Below, piece by piece: positions 40,009 through 49,267 of a stretch of 64,000 bases of DNA. The notes beneath the pieces were generated by a model. The model was not told the DNA's origin. It saw only the letters and a list, made by a program, of their open reading frames with translations, and did no database searches. Source of the DNA: Massilia rhizosphaerae (GTDB taxonomy: Bacteria > Pseudomonadota > Gammaproteobacteria > Burkholderiales > Burkholderiaceae_D); contig NZ_JADKYX010000001.1 of the NCBI RefSeq assembly GCF_016093545.1, positions 1-64,000 of the forward strand, written 5' to 3'. Each line of letters starts with the position of its first letter. Position 1 is the stretch's first letter. The translations under genes were made by a program, and so were the position numbers.

Positions 40009-42348
40009 TTAGAAGTTAACGCGGAACTGCGCGCCATAGTTGCGCGGCTCGTTGACGATGCCGGTGAGGTTGTCGAAGTCGATCGCGGCCACCACCTGCA
40101 TGCGATTGGTGATGTTGCGTGCGAACGCGGCCACTTCATACTTCCCATCGTCCCACTTGTAGCCGACCCGCAGGCCGCCTTCCAGCAGCGACTTCGCGCG
40201 GTACTCCTTCGCCTCGTACAGGAACATGTTGTACTCGGAACGGTACGACCAGTCGGTGAGCGCGTACAGCTCGCCGTTGGCCAGCGGATGGGCGTAGCGC
40301 AGCGTGAAGTTGGTCTGCCATTTCGGCGAACGGGGCAGCGGCAGGCCGTTCAGCTTCTGGGTGTATGGGAACGGGCCCGGCACGCCGGTCGGGGTGCAGC
40401 CGTTCACGCCGTTGGTGTTGGGCTGGTTGCCGCACGTCTGCACGAACAGGTTCGCATCCTTGATCTCGGTGTCGTTGTAGCTGGCGCCGAGGCTGGCGCG
40501 CCAGTCGTCCGACAGGATCGCCTGGAGGTCCATCTCCACGCCCTGGCCCGTCACCTTGTCCGCGTTGATCAGCTGGTTCATGTTGATGGTGCCGCTGCCG
40601 GCCGTCAGCTGCTTGTCCTTCACGCGGTACTGGAAGACCGTCGCGGACAGGCGCGCGCGCCGGTCCAGCATGTCGGCCTTGATGCCCGCCTCGTACGACA
40701 GCGCCTTTTCCGCGCCGGCCATCGACGGCTTGTCGCCGAGGCCGTTCAGGCGGCCCTGCATCGACGGGGCGCGATAGCCCGTGGCGACGCGCGCGAACAG
40801 GTTCGTGTCGGCATCCAGCGCATAGGTGGCGGAGCCGTCCCAGCTGACGTTGTGCGAATCGCTGTGCAGCGGCAGCCGGCCGCTCGTCTGCGGCGGTTCG
40901 AAGCGCTGGGCCACGAAGTCCTTGTTGTCGCTCGTGTAGCGCAGGCCGCCGCGCACCTTCAGCCGGTCCGATACCTTGTAGTTCAGCGTGCCGAACGCGG
41001 CCCAGGAGCGCGCGTCCTGGGTCTGGGTGGCGTAGGCCGCGTTCTGCGGATTGCCCGGCGCGAGCGTGTTGAAGCTGATCGAATCGATGCGGATGTGCTC
41101 GTTGAAATAGAACAGGCCGCCGATCCACTGCAGCGCATCCTTCGTGTTCGATTGCAGGCGCAGTTCCTGGGTCGTCTGGTTATGTTCGGGCAGCAGGTCG
41201 GCCGTTTCGACCGTGAACGGGATGTACGCCTTCTGGCCCGGATAATCCGGCCCCATCGGCGGCGCGTAGACGGCGCCGAAGCCGCCGTCGACGTCGCCGC
41301 GGCTGTAGAAGTAGGCGTGCTCGTAACCCGTGATCGAGTACAGGCTCATGCCGTCGAAGTCCCAGCGCAGGCGCATATTGGTGCCGCTGGTGCGCAGCGT
41401 CTGGTTGTTGCCGCCGTCGGTCGGGTAGCTGCCGTAGTCGAAGCCGTCGACGAGCTCGTTCGTGCCCTTCTTGATGATGTTGGCGCGGAACAGCGTCGCG
41501 TTGCCCCGCATGTCGCGGGCGTGGACGTTGAACAGGGCCGAGAAGTCGCGGGTGGGCTTGACCAGCAGTTGCACGCGCGCGGCGTTGTCGTCATAGCCTT
41601 CGAAGTCGCGCGTGTAGGCGTTCGGCTCCGGATTGTGCACGCGGTTGTTACGGTGTTGCGATTGCAGCGACACGCGCAGGGCCACCGTGTCCGACAGCGG
41701 CATGTTGTATGCGCCTTCCGCATTGATCGTGCCGTAGTTGCCGGCGCCCAGCACGGCATAGCCTTCCGTCTTGAACACGGGCTTGGCCGAGTCGAACTTG
41801 ATCACGCCGGCCGGGGAGTTACGGCCGAACAGCGTACCTTGCGGGCCGCGCAGCACTTCGACCTGGTCGACGTCGAACACAGGGAAGCCCTTCAGCATCG
41901 GGCTTTCCTGCACGATGTCGTCGACGACGAGGCCGACCGGCTGCGATGCGTTCAGGTCGAAGTCCGTATTGCCCTGGCCGCGGATGTAAAAGCGGGGGAA
42001 CGAGCGGCCGTAGTCGGATTCGACGTTCAGCGAGGGCGAGCGGCCCGCCAGGAAACGGATGTCGGCGCCGCCGGACGTCAGCACGTCGAGCTTGTCGCCC
42101 TTGATGGCGGTGACGGACATCGGCACGTCCTTGAGGTTCTCGGCCCGTCGCTGGGCGGTCACGATCACCGTTTCGAGTTGCGGACCGGACTTGGCCGGGG
42201 TGGCCTGGTCGGCGGCCTGGTCGGCGGCCTGGTCGGGCGCCTGTGCGGGCTCGTCGGCCAGGGCATACAGGGGGAGCGTACCGGCGACGGCGGCGGCGAG
42301 CAGCGTGCGGGCAAACATCCGGGTGGGGCGTACGTACATGTTGATCAT
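40009..42348 (-). CDS. TonB-dependent receptor
   Basis: The 779-residue outer-membrane protein has a signal peptide (about 1-32). A spacer with a short repeat, QAADQAADQA, is followed by the TonB box ETVIVTAQRR, the plug domain (about 70-185; YIRGQGNTDFD, VLRGPQGTLFGRNSPAGVI) and a 22-strand barrel ending in GAQFRVNF with the terminal Phe. The plug PQGTLFGRN pattern is typical of receptors for siderophores, sterol-like or complex carbohydrate ligands. No transporter genes adjoin it. In-frame ATGs at 42339 and 42318 are alternative starts; AAGGAAG upstream fits the 42339 ATG slightly better. Confidence 0.9.
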   Translation of the reverse strand: MINMYVRPTRMFARTLLAAAVAGTLPLYALADEPAQAPDQAADQAADQATPAKSGPQLETVIVTAQRRAENLKDVPMSVTAIKGDKLDVLTSGGADIRFLAGRSPSLNVESDYGRSFPRFYIRGQGNTDFDLNASQPVGLVVDDIVQESPMLKGFPVFDVDQVEVLRGPQGTLFGRNSPAGVIKFDSAKPVFKTEGYAVLGAGNYGTINAEGAYNMPLSDTVALRVSLQSQHRNNRVHNPEPNAYTRDFEGYDDNAARVQLLVKPTRDFSALFNVHARDMRGNATLFRANIIKKGTNELVDGFDYGSYPTDGGNNQTLRTSGTNMRLRWDFDGMSLYSITGYEHAYFYSRGDVDGGFGAVYAPPMGPDYPGQKAYIPFTVETADLLPEHNQTTQELRLQSNTKDALQWIGGLFYFNEHIRIDSISFNTLAPGNPQNAAYATQTQDARSWAAFGTLNYKVSDRLKVRGGLRYTSDNKDFVAQRFEPPQTSGRLPLHSDSHNVSWDGSATYALDADTNLFARVATGYRAPSMQGRLNGLGDKPSMAGAEKALSYEAGIKADMLDRRARLSATVFQYRVKDKQLTAGSGTINMNQLINADKVTGQGVEMDLQAILSDDWRASLGASYNDTEIKDANLFVQTCGNQPNTNGVNGCTPTGVPGPFPYTQKLNGLPLPRSPKWQTNFTLRYAHPLANGELYALTDWSYRSEYNMFLYEAKEYRAKSLLEGGLRVGYKWDDGKYEVAAFARNITNRMQVVAAIDFDNLTGIVNEPRNYGAQFRVNF

Positions 42349-42780
42349 CTTCCTTTTATTGGAGCTATTGACACAAGTCGACCTTGGGAAAATCGATACT
42401 CTCTCGTTCTTGTTTCTTTGTCGTTTGGCAAAGAATAGTCATCCTAGCAGCAAAAGGATTCGGAAAAGATGACGGTATATTTATTTGAAAATCAGATAAA
42501 TCGCCCAGTTAAATGGTATTTGCCATTTCATGATCGGATGTTGCATAGTGCTCGGTTCGGTGCGTCCGATCCGTTTTTTGCCGGCAGAGGGAGCGCGCGC
42601 GGAAGGCGGCGGGCGGAAGCGGCCGATGCGCTTCGCGACGCGTATTGACGTGTGATTTCAGCAACAGATGCCTTGTTGGTAATATCCAACAGCTCAGTGG
42701 ATGGACGAAAAAAAGGCAGCCCGGGGTGGCTGCCTTTTGGCTGCGCCGGCAGCCCTGTTCCGGTGGTCGTGGCGGTGCCG
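42349..42780. other. Intergenic region of 432 bp
   Basis: No gene is supported here. It holds the upstream region of the TonB receptor (minus strand) at the left, a lower-GC stretch, an inverted repeat TGTTGG...CCAACA at 42674-42691 of unknown role, and the terminator of the REC-GGDEF gene at the right (42708-42738). Confidence 0.6.
42708..42738 (-). terminator. Rho-independent terminator of the REC-GGDEF gene
   Basis: GGCAGCC and GGCTGCC form a 7-bp stem with a short loop, flanked by a run of A on the plus strand that is a T tail on the minus strand. It lies 43 bp beyond the stop of the minus-strand gene at 42781. Confidence 0.85.
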
Positions 42781-43785
42781 TCAGCGGTGCTGCGCGAGCT
42801 CCGGCGACGGCGCGGCGGCCGGCGACGGGACCGGCATGCTCGGCTTGACGGCCAGCGCGGCCTGGCGGGCGGCGCTGCCGTTGGCGCAGTAGCGGTTCTT
42901 GCCGGCGCGCTTCGCTTCGTACAGCGCGTAGTCGGCGATGCTGATCAGGTCGACGACGTTTTCGGCGTCGTCCGGATACAGGCTGATGCCGATGCTGGTC
43001 GACAGCTGCAAGGTCAGGTCGTTGATGAAGAACGGCTCGGACAGCGCCTCGACGAGCTTGGCGGCCGGGCCCTGGGCGTCGGCCAGGCTGTGCACGTCGG
43101 CCAGCAGGACGATGAATTCGTCGCCGCCCAGGCGCGCCACCGTGTCTTCCTTGCGCGAATTCGACAGCAGGCGCTGGGATACCATTTTCAGGATCTCGTC
43201 GCCGTAGGCGTGGCCGTACGTATCGTTGATCGCCTTGAAGCCGTCCAGGTCGAGATACATGACGGCCGCCTTGTGGTGGTTGCGGTTGGCGTGCTGCAGC
43301 GCCGTTTCGATGCGGTCTTCCAGCAGGCGGCGGTTCGGCAGGCCGGTCAGGGCGTCGTGCAGGGCGAGTTCCTGCTGGGCGCGGCTGTATTGCGCGAGTT
43401 CCTTGTACAGCAGGCGCACTTCCAGCATGTTGTGGATGCGCTTGTGCACTTCGAGCAGGTCGAACGGCTTGCTGATGAAGTCGCGCGCGCCCGCTTCCAG
43501 CGCGGCGATCTTGAAGCTGGGCTGTGCCGTCAGGGCGAGCACGGGCAGGTAGCCGCCCTGTTCGATCTCCTTGAGGCCTTTCATGACCTGGAAACCGTTC
43601 AGGCCCGGCATTTGCAGGTCGTAGTTGTGCTCGCGATGCAGCGGGCATACCTGTTCCGGCAGCATCGTCGAACTGACGTCGGAGTAGCCTTCCTCGCGCA
43701 ATATCTCTTCCATCAACTCGATATTGTCGGGGGAATCGTCTACGACCAGGATCTTCGCGTTCAGGATGTCTTGTCGGCTGGGCAT
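42781..43785 (-). CDS. Response regulator with GGDEF output (diguanylate cyclase)
   Basis: The 334-residue protein has an N-terminal receiver (about 10-120) and a GGDEF domain (about 140-300) with intact GGDEF and the RxxD inhibitory site (RKED) five residues before it, so it should make c-di-GMP. The receiver is odd. After HREHNY comes DLQMPGLNG at once, whereas family members have about five more residues (Asp-Leu-x-Leu-Leu-Asp-Leu) forming the third beta strand. The gap is flanked by what would have been a GACCTG direct repeat, consistent with an in-frame deletion. Phosphorylation may be impaired. ATG at 43785; earlier in-frame starts exist. Confidence 0.9.
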   Translation of the reverse strand: MPSRQDILNAKILVVDDSPDNIELMEEILREEGYSDVSSTMLPEQVCPLHREHNYDLQMPGLNGFQVMKGLKEIEQGGYLPVLALTAQPSFKIAALEAGARDFISKPFDLLEVHKRIHNMLEVRLLYKELAQYSRAQQELALHDALTGLPNRRLLEDRIETALQHANRNHHKAAVMYLDLDGFKAINDTYGHAYGDEILKMVSQRLLSNSRKEDTVARLGGDEFIVLLADVHSLADAQGPAAKLVEALSEPFFINDLTLQLSTSIGISLYPDDAENVVDLISIADYALYEAKRAGKNRYCANGSAARQAALAVKPSMPVPSPAAAPSPELAQHR

Positions 43786-43927
43786 GCGTAATCTCATCAA
43801 ATCAAGGCCGGATCCGCGCATTCCTGTGCGAATTCGACTCTAGCGCAACATTCCTAAGTCTAGCAAATGGCCGAGAATTTCTTGTAGGACAGCGCCGCGT
43901 CAGTGGGTAGGAACATTATTCATTTCG

Positions 43928-46900
43928 CTAGCGTACGCCATTTCGGCCCGCGACGGAGGCCGCGGCACGATTCACGAGGGGCGCCGACGGACCGACGACG
44001 GAGGCGACTGTTGCAATCAGTTCACTCGGTTCGACCGGCTTCGAGATATGGGCCGAGAAACCGGCTTCCAGCGCACTCAACCGGTCTTCCGAGCGGGCGA
44101 ACGCCGTCAGGGCGATGGCCGGGACCTGGCCGCCTTGTCCGCGATCCAGGTGGCGCACCCAGTCGAGCAGTTCGAAACCATCGACCTCCGGCATGCCGAG
44201 GTCGCTGATCAGGAGATCGGGCGTGCGCTCCTTGAAGAGGGCGAACGCGTCGCGCGCGCTGGCCGCGATGCGCACGGCGGCGCCGCAATCGCTGAGGATG
44301 CGCTTGATGAGTTCGCGCGCGTCGCGGTCGTCGTCGACGACGAGCACGTTGACGCCGGACAGGTCGAGCACCGTCATTTCCGGCGTCGGCGGCGTCGGCA
44401 GGATCATGGCGGCGCGCGCGCTCCTGGCCGACTGCCCCGGCTGCTGCTTGGCCAGCGGCAGTTCGATGGTGAAACTGGCGCCCTTGCCCTCGCCGGCGCT
44501 CTCGGCCCGGACCGTGCCGCCGTGCTGCTCGACCAGGTGCTTGACGATCGCGAGGCCGAGGCCGAGGCCGCCGTGGCGCCGCGTCATCGACGCGTCGCCC
44601 TGGCGGAAGCGCTCGAACACGTGGGTGATGAATTCCGGGCGGATGCCGACGCCGTTGTCGCGCACCGTGATGGACACGCTGCCCTCGTTGCGCGCGAGTT
44701 CGATGGTGACGAGGCCGTCCCGTGGCGTGAACTTGATGGCGTTCGACAACAGATTCCACACGATCTGCTGCAGCCGCGCCGGATCGCCCGCGACGAGGCC
44801 GGGGTCGGCCGCATAGTGCTTGTCGATGCGGATGTTCTTGGCGTCGGCGGCCGGGCGGACGGTCTCGACCGCGGCGTCGATGAAGCTGGCCGGCGCCACG
44901 GCCTGCATGTCGAGCAGCACCTTGCCGGACGTGATGCGGCTCATGTCGAGCAGGTCCTCGATCAGCTGGGCCTGGGCGCGCGCGTTGCGCTCGATCGTCT
45001 GCAAGCCTTTCTGCAGATCGTTCTGGTCGCGGCTGCCGCGCCGCAGCACCTGGGCCCAGCCGAGGATCGCCGACAGCGGCGTGCGCAATTCGTGCGACAG
45101 GGTGGCCAGGAATTCGTCCTTCATCTGGCTCGTGCGTTCGGCCTCGGCGCGCGCCTGGCGTTCGCTTTCCAGCAAGACCTTGCGTTCCTCGGCGGCCCGT
45201 TGCGCCGCCTCGTACAGGCGCGCATTGTCGATGGCGACGGCGGCCTGGGCCGCGATGCCGCTGACGATGCGTTCCGTGCGTTCGCTGAAGATGTCCGCTT
45301 CCGGGTGCCCGAAGAACATGGTGCCGAGCAGCTCGCCGGAGGGGGCGACGACGGGAACGGCCAGGTAGCTGCGCACGGCCGGGTGGCCGGCGGGCAGGCC
45401 GAACGGCGTCGCTTCGCCGAAGCGCGCGTCTTGCGTGACGTCGCCGGAGCGGATCAGGCCGGCCGGGCGGTCCGCGCGCCCCGGCCCGAACAAGCCGTTG
45501 GGCCCGGTCTCGCCGAACGCCTCGAACCCGGCCGGACTGCCGCCGGAAATCGTGTACAGCGTGAACATGCGGCCGCCGCGGCCGCCTTCCTCGCCGTCGT
45601 GGCGCGCGTGGTACAGGAAGGCGCCCTGGCGCGCGCCCGCGATGCCGGTGGCGGCGTCCGTCGCGGTCTGCAGCAGCGAGCGCAGGTCGCGCGTGGACGC
45701 CAGCGCGCTGCCGGTGCTGTTGAGCAGTTCGAGGACGTGCGATTCGTCGCGCAAGGCCTGTTCGGCGCGCTTGACCTCGTCGACGTCCGTGTTGGTGCCG
45801 AACCAGCGCAAGACCTTGCCGTGACGGTCGCGCACCGCGTTCACGCGCGTGAGGAACCAGCGGTAGTTGTCGTCCGCGCCGCGGATCGGGTATTCCATCT
45901 CGAACGGGTCGCCGCTCTTGATGCTGGCGTTCCAGCGGTCCTGCACGGCGGGGAGCACGGAGGGCTCGACGGTCGTTTGCCAGCCCCAGCCGACGACCTG
46001 GTCGGGCGTGGTGCCCGTGTATTCGAACCAGCGCTCGTTGAACCAGACGAGCGCGCCGTCGGCCTGGGCCATCCAGGCCAGCTGCGGGATCGTGTTGGCC
46101 AGCGCGCGCAGCACTTCCTCGCTCTGGCGCAGGGCGTCGGCGGCGCTGCGCCGGGCCGTGATGTCCTGCACGACGCCCGTCATGCCCAGCACGCCTTCGC
46201 GGCGGACCGGGTCGGCGTAGTCGGCACGGCCCACGAGCGCCACCCAGCGCGGCTCGCCGCTGGGGCGCGGCAAGCGGCATTCCAGTTCCAGGTCGCTGTG
46301 GCCGGCGAACGCCTGCAGCACGGCGCGCCGCACGCTTTCGCGGTCGCCCGGGTCGAGGCGGGCGCGCAGTTCGCTCCACGCGAGCGGCTGTTCCGCCGGC
46401 AGGCCGAAGATGGCGGCCGCGCGTTCGCCCAGCATCACGCGGTCGCTGGCGGCGTCCCAGCGCCAGTCGCCCAGCCGGCCGGCGGCCAGCGCCACCTGCA
46501 GGCGGCTGTTGCCTTGTTGCAGGGCCTGCTGGTCGGCCTTGCGCCGGTTGATGTCCTGGAAGTACAAGGTCAGGCCGTCCGGCGACGGATGGGCGCGCAC
46601 CTCGAACCAGCGCTTCAGCGCCGGCCAGAAGAATTCCTGGATCGCCGTCTCGCGGCTGACCATGACGCGCCGGTACACCGTTTCCAGCTGGCTGCCGCGC
46701 AGTTCCGGGAACGACGCCCAAAGGTCGTGGCCGACGAGGCTGGGGCGCGTCTTTTGCAGCGGGGCGAGCATGTCCAGCGCGCGTCCGTTGATGTACATGA
46801 TGCGCCACTGGTGGTCGACGGCGCAGAAGCCGTCGGTGAGGCTCTCGAGCATGTTTTCCATGCGCGCATTGGCCAGGCGCAGGGCTTCGCGCGCTTCCTG

Positions 46901-46996
46901 CAGTTCGCGCGCCGGATCGGATGCGGGGGCGAACGGGGGCGCGGCAGCAGCGGGCTGCGCGGAGGGCTGCCGCAGCTGGTCGCGCTCGTCGTTCAC
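43928..46996 (-). CDS. Multi-PAS/GAF hybrid histidine kinase
   Basis: The protein of about 1022 residues has no membrane segment. Domain order: PAS (about 40-155), PAS with PAC (about 170-300), PAS (about 310-430), GAF (about 445-600), HisKA with LSHELRTPLSAI, HATPase (LLSNAIKFTP, DNGVGI, GGLGLGLAIVKHL) and a C-terminal receiver (about 880-1000; LLISDLGMPEVDG). PAS and GAF domains suggest sensing of redox state or small cytoplasmic ligands. The start is taken as the GTG at 46996 with GGGGAG seven bases upstream; the longer frame to 47149 has no support. The stop lies in a GC-rich stretch. Confidence 0.9.
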   Translation of the reverse strand: MNDERDQLRQPSAQPAAAAPPFAPASDPARELQEAREALRLANARMENMLESLTDGFCAVDHQWRIMYINGRALDMLAPLQKTRPSLVGHDLWASFPELRGSQLETVYRRVMVSRETAIQEFFWPALKRWFEVRAHPSPDGLTLYFQDINRRKADQQALQQGNSRLQVALAAGRLGDWRWDAASDRVMLGERAAAIFGLPAEQPLAWSELRARLDPGDRESVRRAVLQAFAGHSDLELECRLPRPSGEPRWVALVGRADYADPVRREGVLGMTGVVQDITARRSAADALRQSEEVLRALANTIPQLAWMAQADGALVWFNERWFEYTGTTPDQVVGWGWQTTVEPSVLPAVQDRWNASIKSGDPFEMEYPIRGADDNYRWFLTRVNAVRDRHGKVLRWFGTNTDVDEVKRAEQALRDESHVLELLNSTGSALASTRDLRSLLQTATDAATGIAGARQGAFLYHARHDGEEGGRGGRMFTLYTISGGSPAGFEAFGETGPNGLFGPGRADRPAGLIRSGDVTQDARFGEATPFGLPAGHPAVRSYLAVPVVAPSGELLGTMFFGHPEADIFSERTERIVSGIAAQAAVAIDNARLYEAAQRAAEERKVLLESERQARAEAERTSQMKDEFLATLSHELRTPLSAILGWAQVLRRGSRDQNDLQKGLQTIERNARAQAQLIEDLLDMSRITSGKVLLDMQAVAPASFIDAAVETVRPAADAKNIRIDKHYAADPGLVAGDPARLQQIVWNLLSNAIKFTPRDGLVTIELARNEGSVSITVRDNGVGIRPEFITHVFERFRQGDASMTRRHGGLGLGLAIVKHLVEQHGGTVRAESAGEGKGASFTIELPLAKQQPGQSARSARAAMILPTPPTPEMTVLDLSGVNVLVVDDDRDARELIKRILSDCGAAVRIAASARDAFALFKERTPDLLISDLGMPEVDGFELLDWVRHLDRGQGGQVPAIALTAFARSEDRLSALEAGFSAHISKPVEPSELIATVASVVGPSAPLVNRAAASVAGRNGVR

Positions 46997-47229
46997 CGGA
47001 GGTCTCCCCACGAGATCACCGTGGACGGCGCCGGGCCGAGCAAAATGGCGGGCTCGGTGGGGCGGGGTGCGCTGCCGGTGGGCTCGAAATCGATCATCGT
47101 TCTGGGCTCTGGGCGCCGGGCCGCGGTGCCGCTCGGAAAGGGCGGGCACGTTCGTCCACGGCGCGCGACAAGCCGTACATGGATTCTAGCCCAGCCCGGG
47201 CGCTTTGTCGTACACCTTTGACCCATCGC

Positions 47230-48060
47230 TCAGGTGTGCGCCGGCAGCGGGTGCGCCACCTTGTCGAGGGCCTGCTGGAGCTGGTCGAGCTCGTACGGCT
47301 TCTGCAATGACAGATACGGGAATTCCACGTGGCGCAGCAGGGTGTCGCCGTATCCCGACGCGAAGATGACCCGCATGGCGGGCGCGCGCGCCACCGCCTG
47401 CCGCGCCAGTTCGACGCCCGACATGCCGGGCAGGCTGACGTCGGTGAACAGCACGTCGTAGGGCCCGGCGGCCAGCCGCGCCAGCGCGTCGTCCGGGTGG
47501 CCGACGCCTTCCGCCTCGTGGCCGAAGGCGCGCAGCATCTCGCACACGAGATACTGGGAGTCGACGTTGTCCTCGACGACGAGGATGCGCAGCGGTCCGC
47601 TTGCGTCCGCGCCGGCGTCCTCCGTGGCGGGCGCGGCCGGTGCCAGCGCGCACAGCACGCCGGACACGGCATCGCTTTCACCGCGCAGCGGCGTGAAATA
47701 CAGGTCGTAGCGCCCGCCGCCGCTGCCCGCGAACACGAGCGTGCGGTCGGGCGCGGAGGCGGGCTCGCCGCTCCAGGCGCGTTCCAGCGCGTCGCCGCCC
47801 GCCGCCAGCGGGGGCGGCATCACGGGCGGCACGCTGCCGCCGGGCACGCGCCCGTACGCGGGACCGGCCAGCGCGCCGTACGCCTCGTTGAACAGGACCG
47901 TCATGTCCCGCCCCCAGACCAGCAGCAGGGGCAGCGGCGTGTTGAACATCACGTCGGCGGCCAGCCTCAGCGCTTGCGGCCACTGGTGCGGATCGCCGAG
48001 CCGGGAAGCGGACCAGTCGTACGAACTGGTGGAATGTGCGGACCTGCCGGGAAGGACCAT
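47230..48060 (-). CDS. Kinase-less PAS-receiver protein
   Basis: The 276-residue protein has an N-terminal PAS-like sensor of the type that opens many hybrid kinases (DWSASRLGDPHQWPQALRLAADVMF, then LLLVWGRDMTVLFNEAYGALAG) and a C-terminal receiver (about 150-270) with VLFTDVSLPGMSG. No HisKA or HATPase core lies between; only an Ala-rich linker joins them. It may be a remnant from which the kinase core was lost, or a single-domain signalling adaptor. The ATG at 48060 has no clear ribosome site. Confidence 0.8.
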   Translation of the reverse strand: MVLPGRSAHSTSSYDWSASRLGDPHQWPQALRLAADVMFNTPLPLLLVWGRDMTVLFNEAYGALAGPAYGRVPGGSVPPVMPPPLAAGGDALERAWSGEPASAPDRTLVFAGSGGGRYDLYFTPLRGESDAVSGVLCALAPAAPATEDAGADASGPLRILVVEDNVDSQYLVCEMLRAFGHEAEGVGHPDDALARLAAGPYDVLFTDVSLPGMSGVELARQAVARAPAMRVIFASGYGDTLLRHVEFPYLSLQKPYELDQLQQALDKVAHPLPAHT

Positions 48061-48267
48061 AGCGGGGTAAAGATTGTTATCTAAACGAAAAGAGGATGCA
48101 TCGTACACCAAATCCAGGGCAGGGGGCGGCACGACTGCGCACGTTGCCGCACAGGAAAACGAGGGGCGAATCGGTCGTAAAAGCACAACATGGCGCGCAT
48201 GCGATATTGCGGCACAACATAATGCGCCCCGCGTAGGAACCGTTGCGCGGCGCCCGGGCGCGCCGGG

Positions 48268-48297
48268 CAAAAAAAAGCCCGCTGCGGGAGCGGGCTG
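48268..48297 (-). terminator. Rho-independent terminator, orphan
   Basis: AGCCCGCT and AGCGGGCT form an 8-bp stem with a 5-base loop, with eight A on the plus strand, that is a U8 tail for minus-strand transcription. No protein gene ends just before it, which suggests a non-coding transcript. Confidence 0.8.
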
Positions 48298-48440
48298 AAT
48301 CTATCCTTGGAGGAGAATAGAGGAGACAGGTTCATAATGCTGCATCGCAAAAAAGAAATCCAATTTATATTTCCAATGTCGGCTATTGCATTTATAAATG
48401 ACTCAGCCGTGCGCACGGCTGGCGTGCCACTCTTGGTGCA
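48270..48440 (-). ncRNA. Candidate small RNA upstream of an orphan terminator
   Basis: The stretch upstream of the minus-strand terminator is low in GC and lacks an annotated gene. On the minus strand it contains two C/T-rich pieces, CTCCTC and CTCCTCC, complementary to Shine-Dalgarno sequences, as in many small RNAs that block ribosome binding. The 5' end is unknown, and no good -10/-35 pair could be fixed. A plus-strand short reading frame in the same place would explain the reverse complement as its ribosome site, so the case is open. Confidence 0.3.
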
Positions 48441-48658
48441 CTAAAGAAAATGTTCTACGATAGCAAAATGTTTAAAGACGCCTTGCTGTCGTTTACGTTT
48501 TTTCGGGTTCATCCATGCAACGGGGCGCGTCGCGCGTTGCCATTGCCGACCTTGCCCGGCTATGATGCCTGGCATGTCTTATCCGGCCGTTTCGTAGGGC
48601 GCCCGCGGTCCGGGCGCTCCCTGCCACCGTTTACAATCCTGGGATTGCCGTCCGGCCG

Positions 48659-49267
48659 ATGCCTCGTCAATTGAACCGATCCACGAACCGCGGTCTGCGC
48701 CGGGCGTTTGCCGTCTGGACGCTCGCGTCCCTGGCCGTGCTGTGCGCCGGCGCCGGCCTGGCGTTGCCGGTGCGCGCGCAGAGCGCCGTGGCGGGCGTGC
48801 CGCTGGAGCGGCGCGTGAAGGCGGCATTCCTGTACAAATTCCTCGGCTATACGGAGTTTCCCGCCAGCGCCTTTGCCGACCCTGCGGCGCCGCTGACGAT
48901 CGGCGTCATCGGCGCGGACGACCTGGCCGTCGAACTGGCGCGCGTGGTGGCGGGCCGTACGGTCAACAACCGTCCCATCGAGGTGCGCGAACTGCGCGAG
49001 TCGGACGCGGCGGCCCGCGTGCACCTGTTGTTCATCGGCGGCAACGACCCGCAGCGGGTGGCGCGCATCGTGCACCAGGCCACGGGCGCGAAGCTCGTCG
49101 TGACCGAGTGCGACAACGGCCTGCAGGCCGGTAGTGTGATCAATTTCCGCATCATCGATGAGCGCGTCCGCTTCGACGTCTCGCTCGACGCGGCGGAACG
49201 CAACGGCATCAAACTCAGTTCGCGCCTGCTGACGGTGGCGAACCGGGTGCAGAAAGGAGCGCAGTGA
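48659..49267 (+). CDS. yfiR: YfiR-family periplasmic regulator
   Basis: The 202-residue protein has a signal peptide (about 1-40, ending VRAQ) and the YfiR (DUF4154) domain, including VKAAFLYKFLGYTEFPASAF, LLFIGG, and the conserved SVINFRIIDERVRFDVSLDAAERNGIKLSSRLL near the end. In Pseudomonas, YfiR binds the periplasmic domain of the cyclase YfiN and represses it. Here the next gene, overlapping by one base in the form TGATG, codes for a histidine kinase with a similar periplasmic domain. No strong ribosome site precedes the ATG. Confidence 0.9.
   Translation: MPRQLNRSTNRGLRRAFAVWTLASLAVLCAGAGLALPVRAQSAVAGVPLERRVKAAFLYKFLGYTEFPASAFADPAAPLTIGVIGADDLAVELARVVAGRTVNNRPIEVRELRESDAAARVHLLFIGGNDPQRVARIVHQATGAKLVVTECDNGLQAGSVINFRIIDERVRFDVSLDAAERNGIKLSSRLLTVANRVQKGAQ

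Larger units (their letters stand above)
48061..48658. other. Intergenic region of 598 bp
   Basis: No protein gene is supported. It is partly low in GC. It holds a minus-strand terminator (48268-48297) and a possible small RNA upstream of it. A very short plus-strand frame (48337-48444, 35 codons) has AGGAG-like sequence ahead but no recognisable product. The right end holds the upstream region of the YfiR gene. Confidence 0.6.

Noticed and set aside
42674..42691. Inverted repeat TGTTGG-TAATAT-CCAACA
   Set aside because: No gene or promoter element depends on it and it lacks a T tail; recorded only in the intergenic entry.
44048..47221. Plus-strand 1057-codon open frame opposite the multi-PAS kinase
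   Set aside because: No motif or ribosome site; the opposite strand has complete kinase motifs.
48081..48416. Minus-strand frame of 111 codons across the orphan terminator
   Set aside because: It contains a strong terminator and has no ribosome site or family; a non-coding transcript is the simpler reading.
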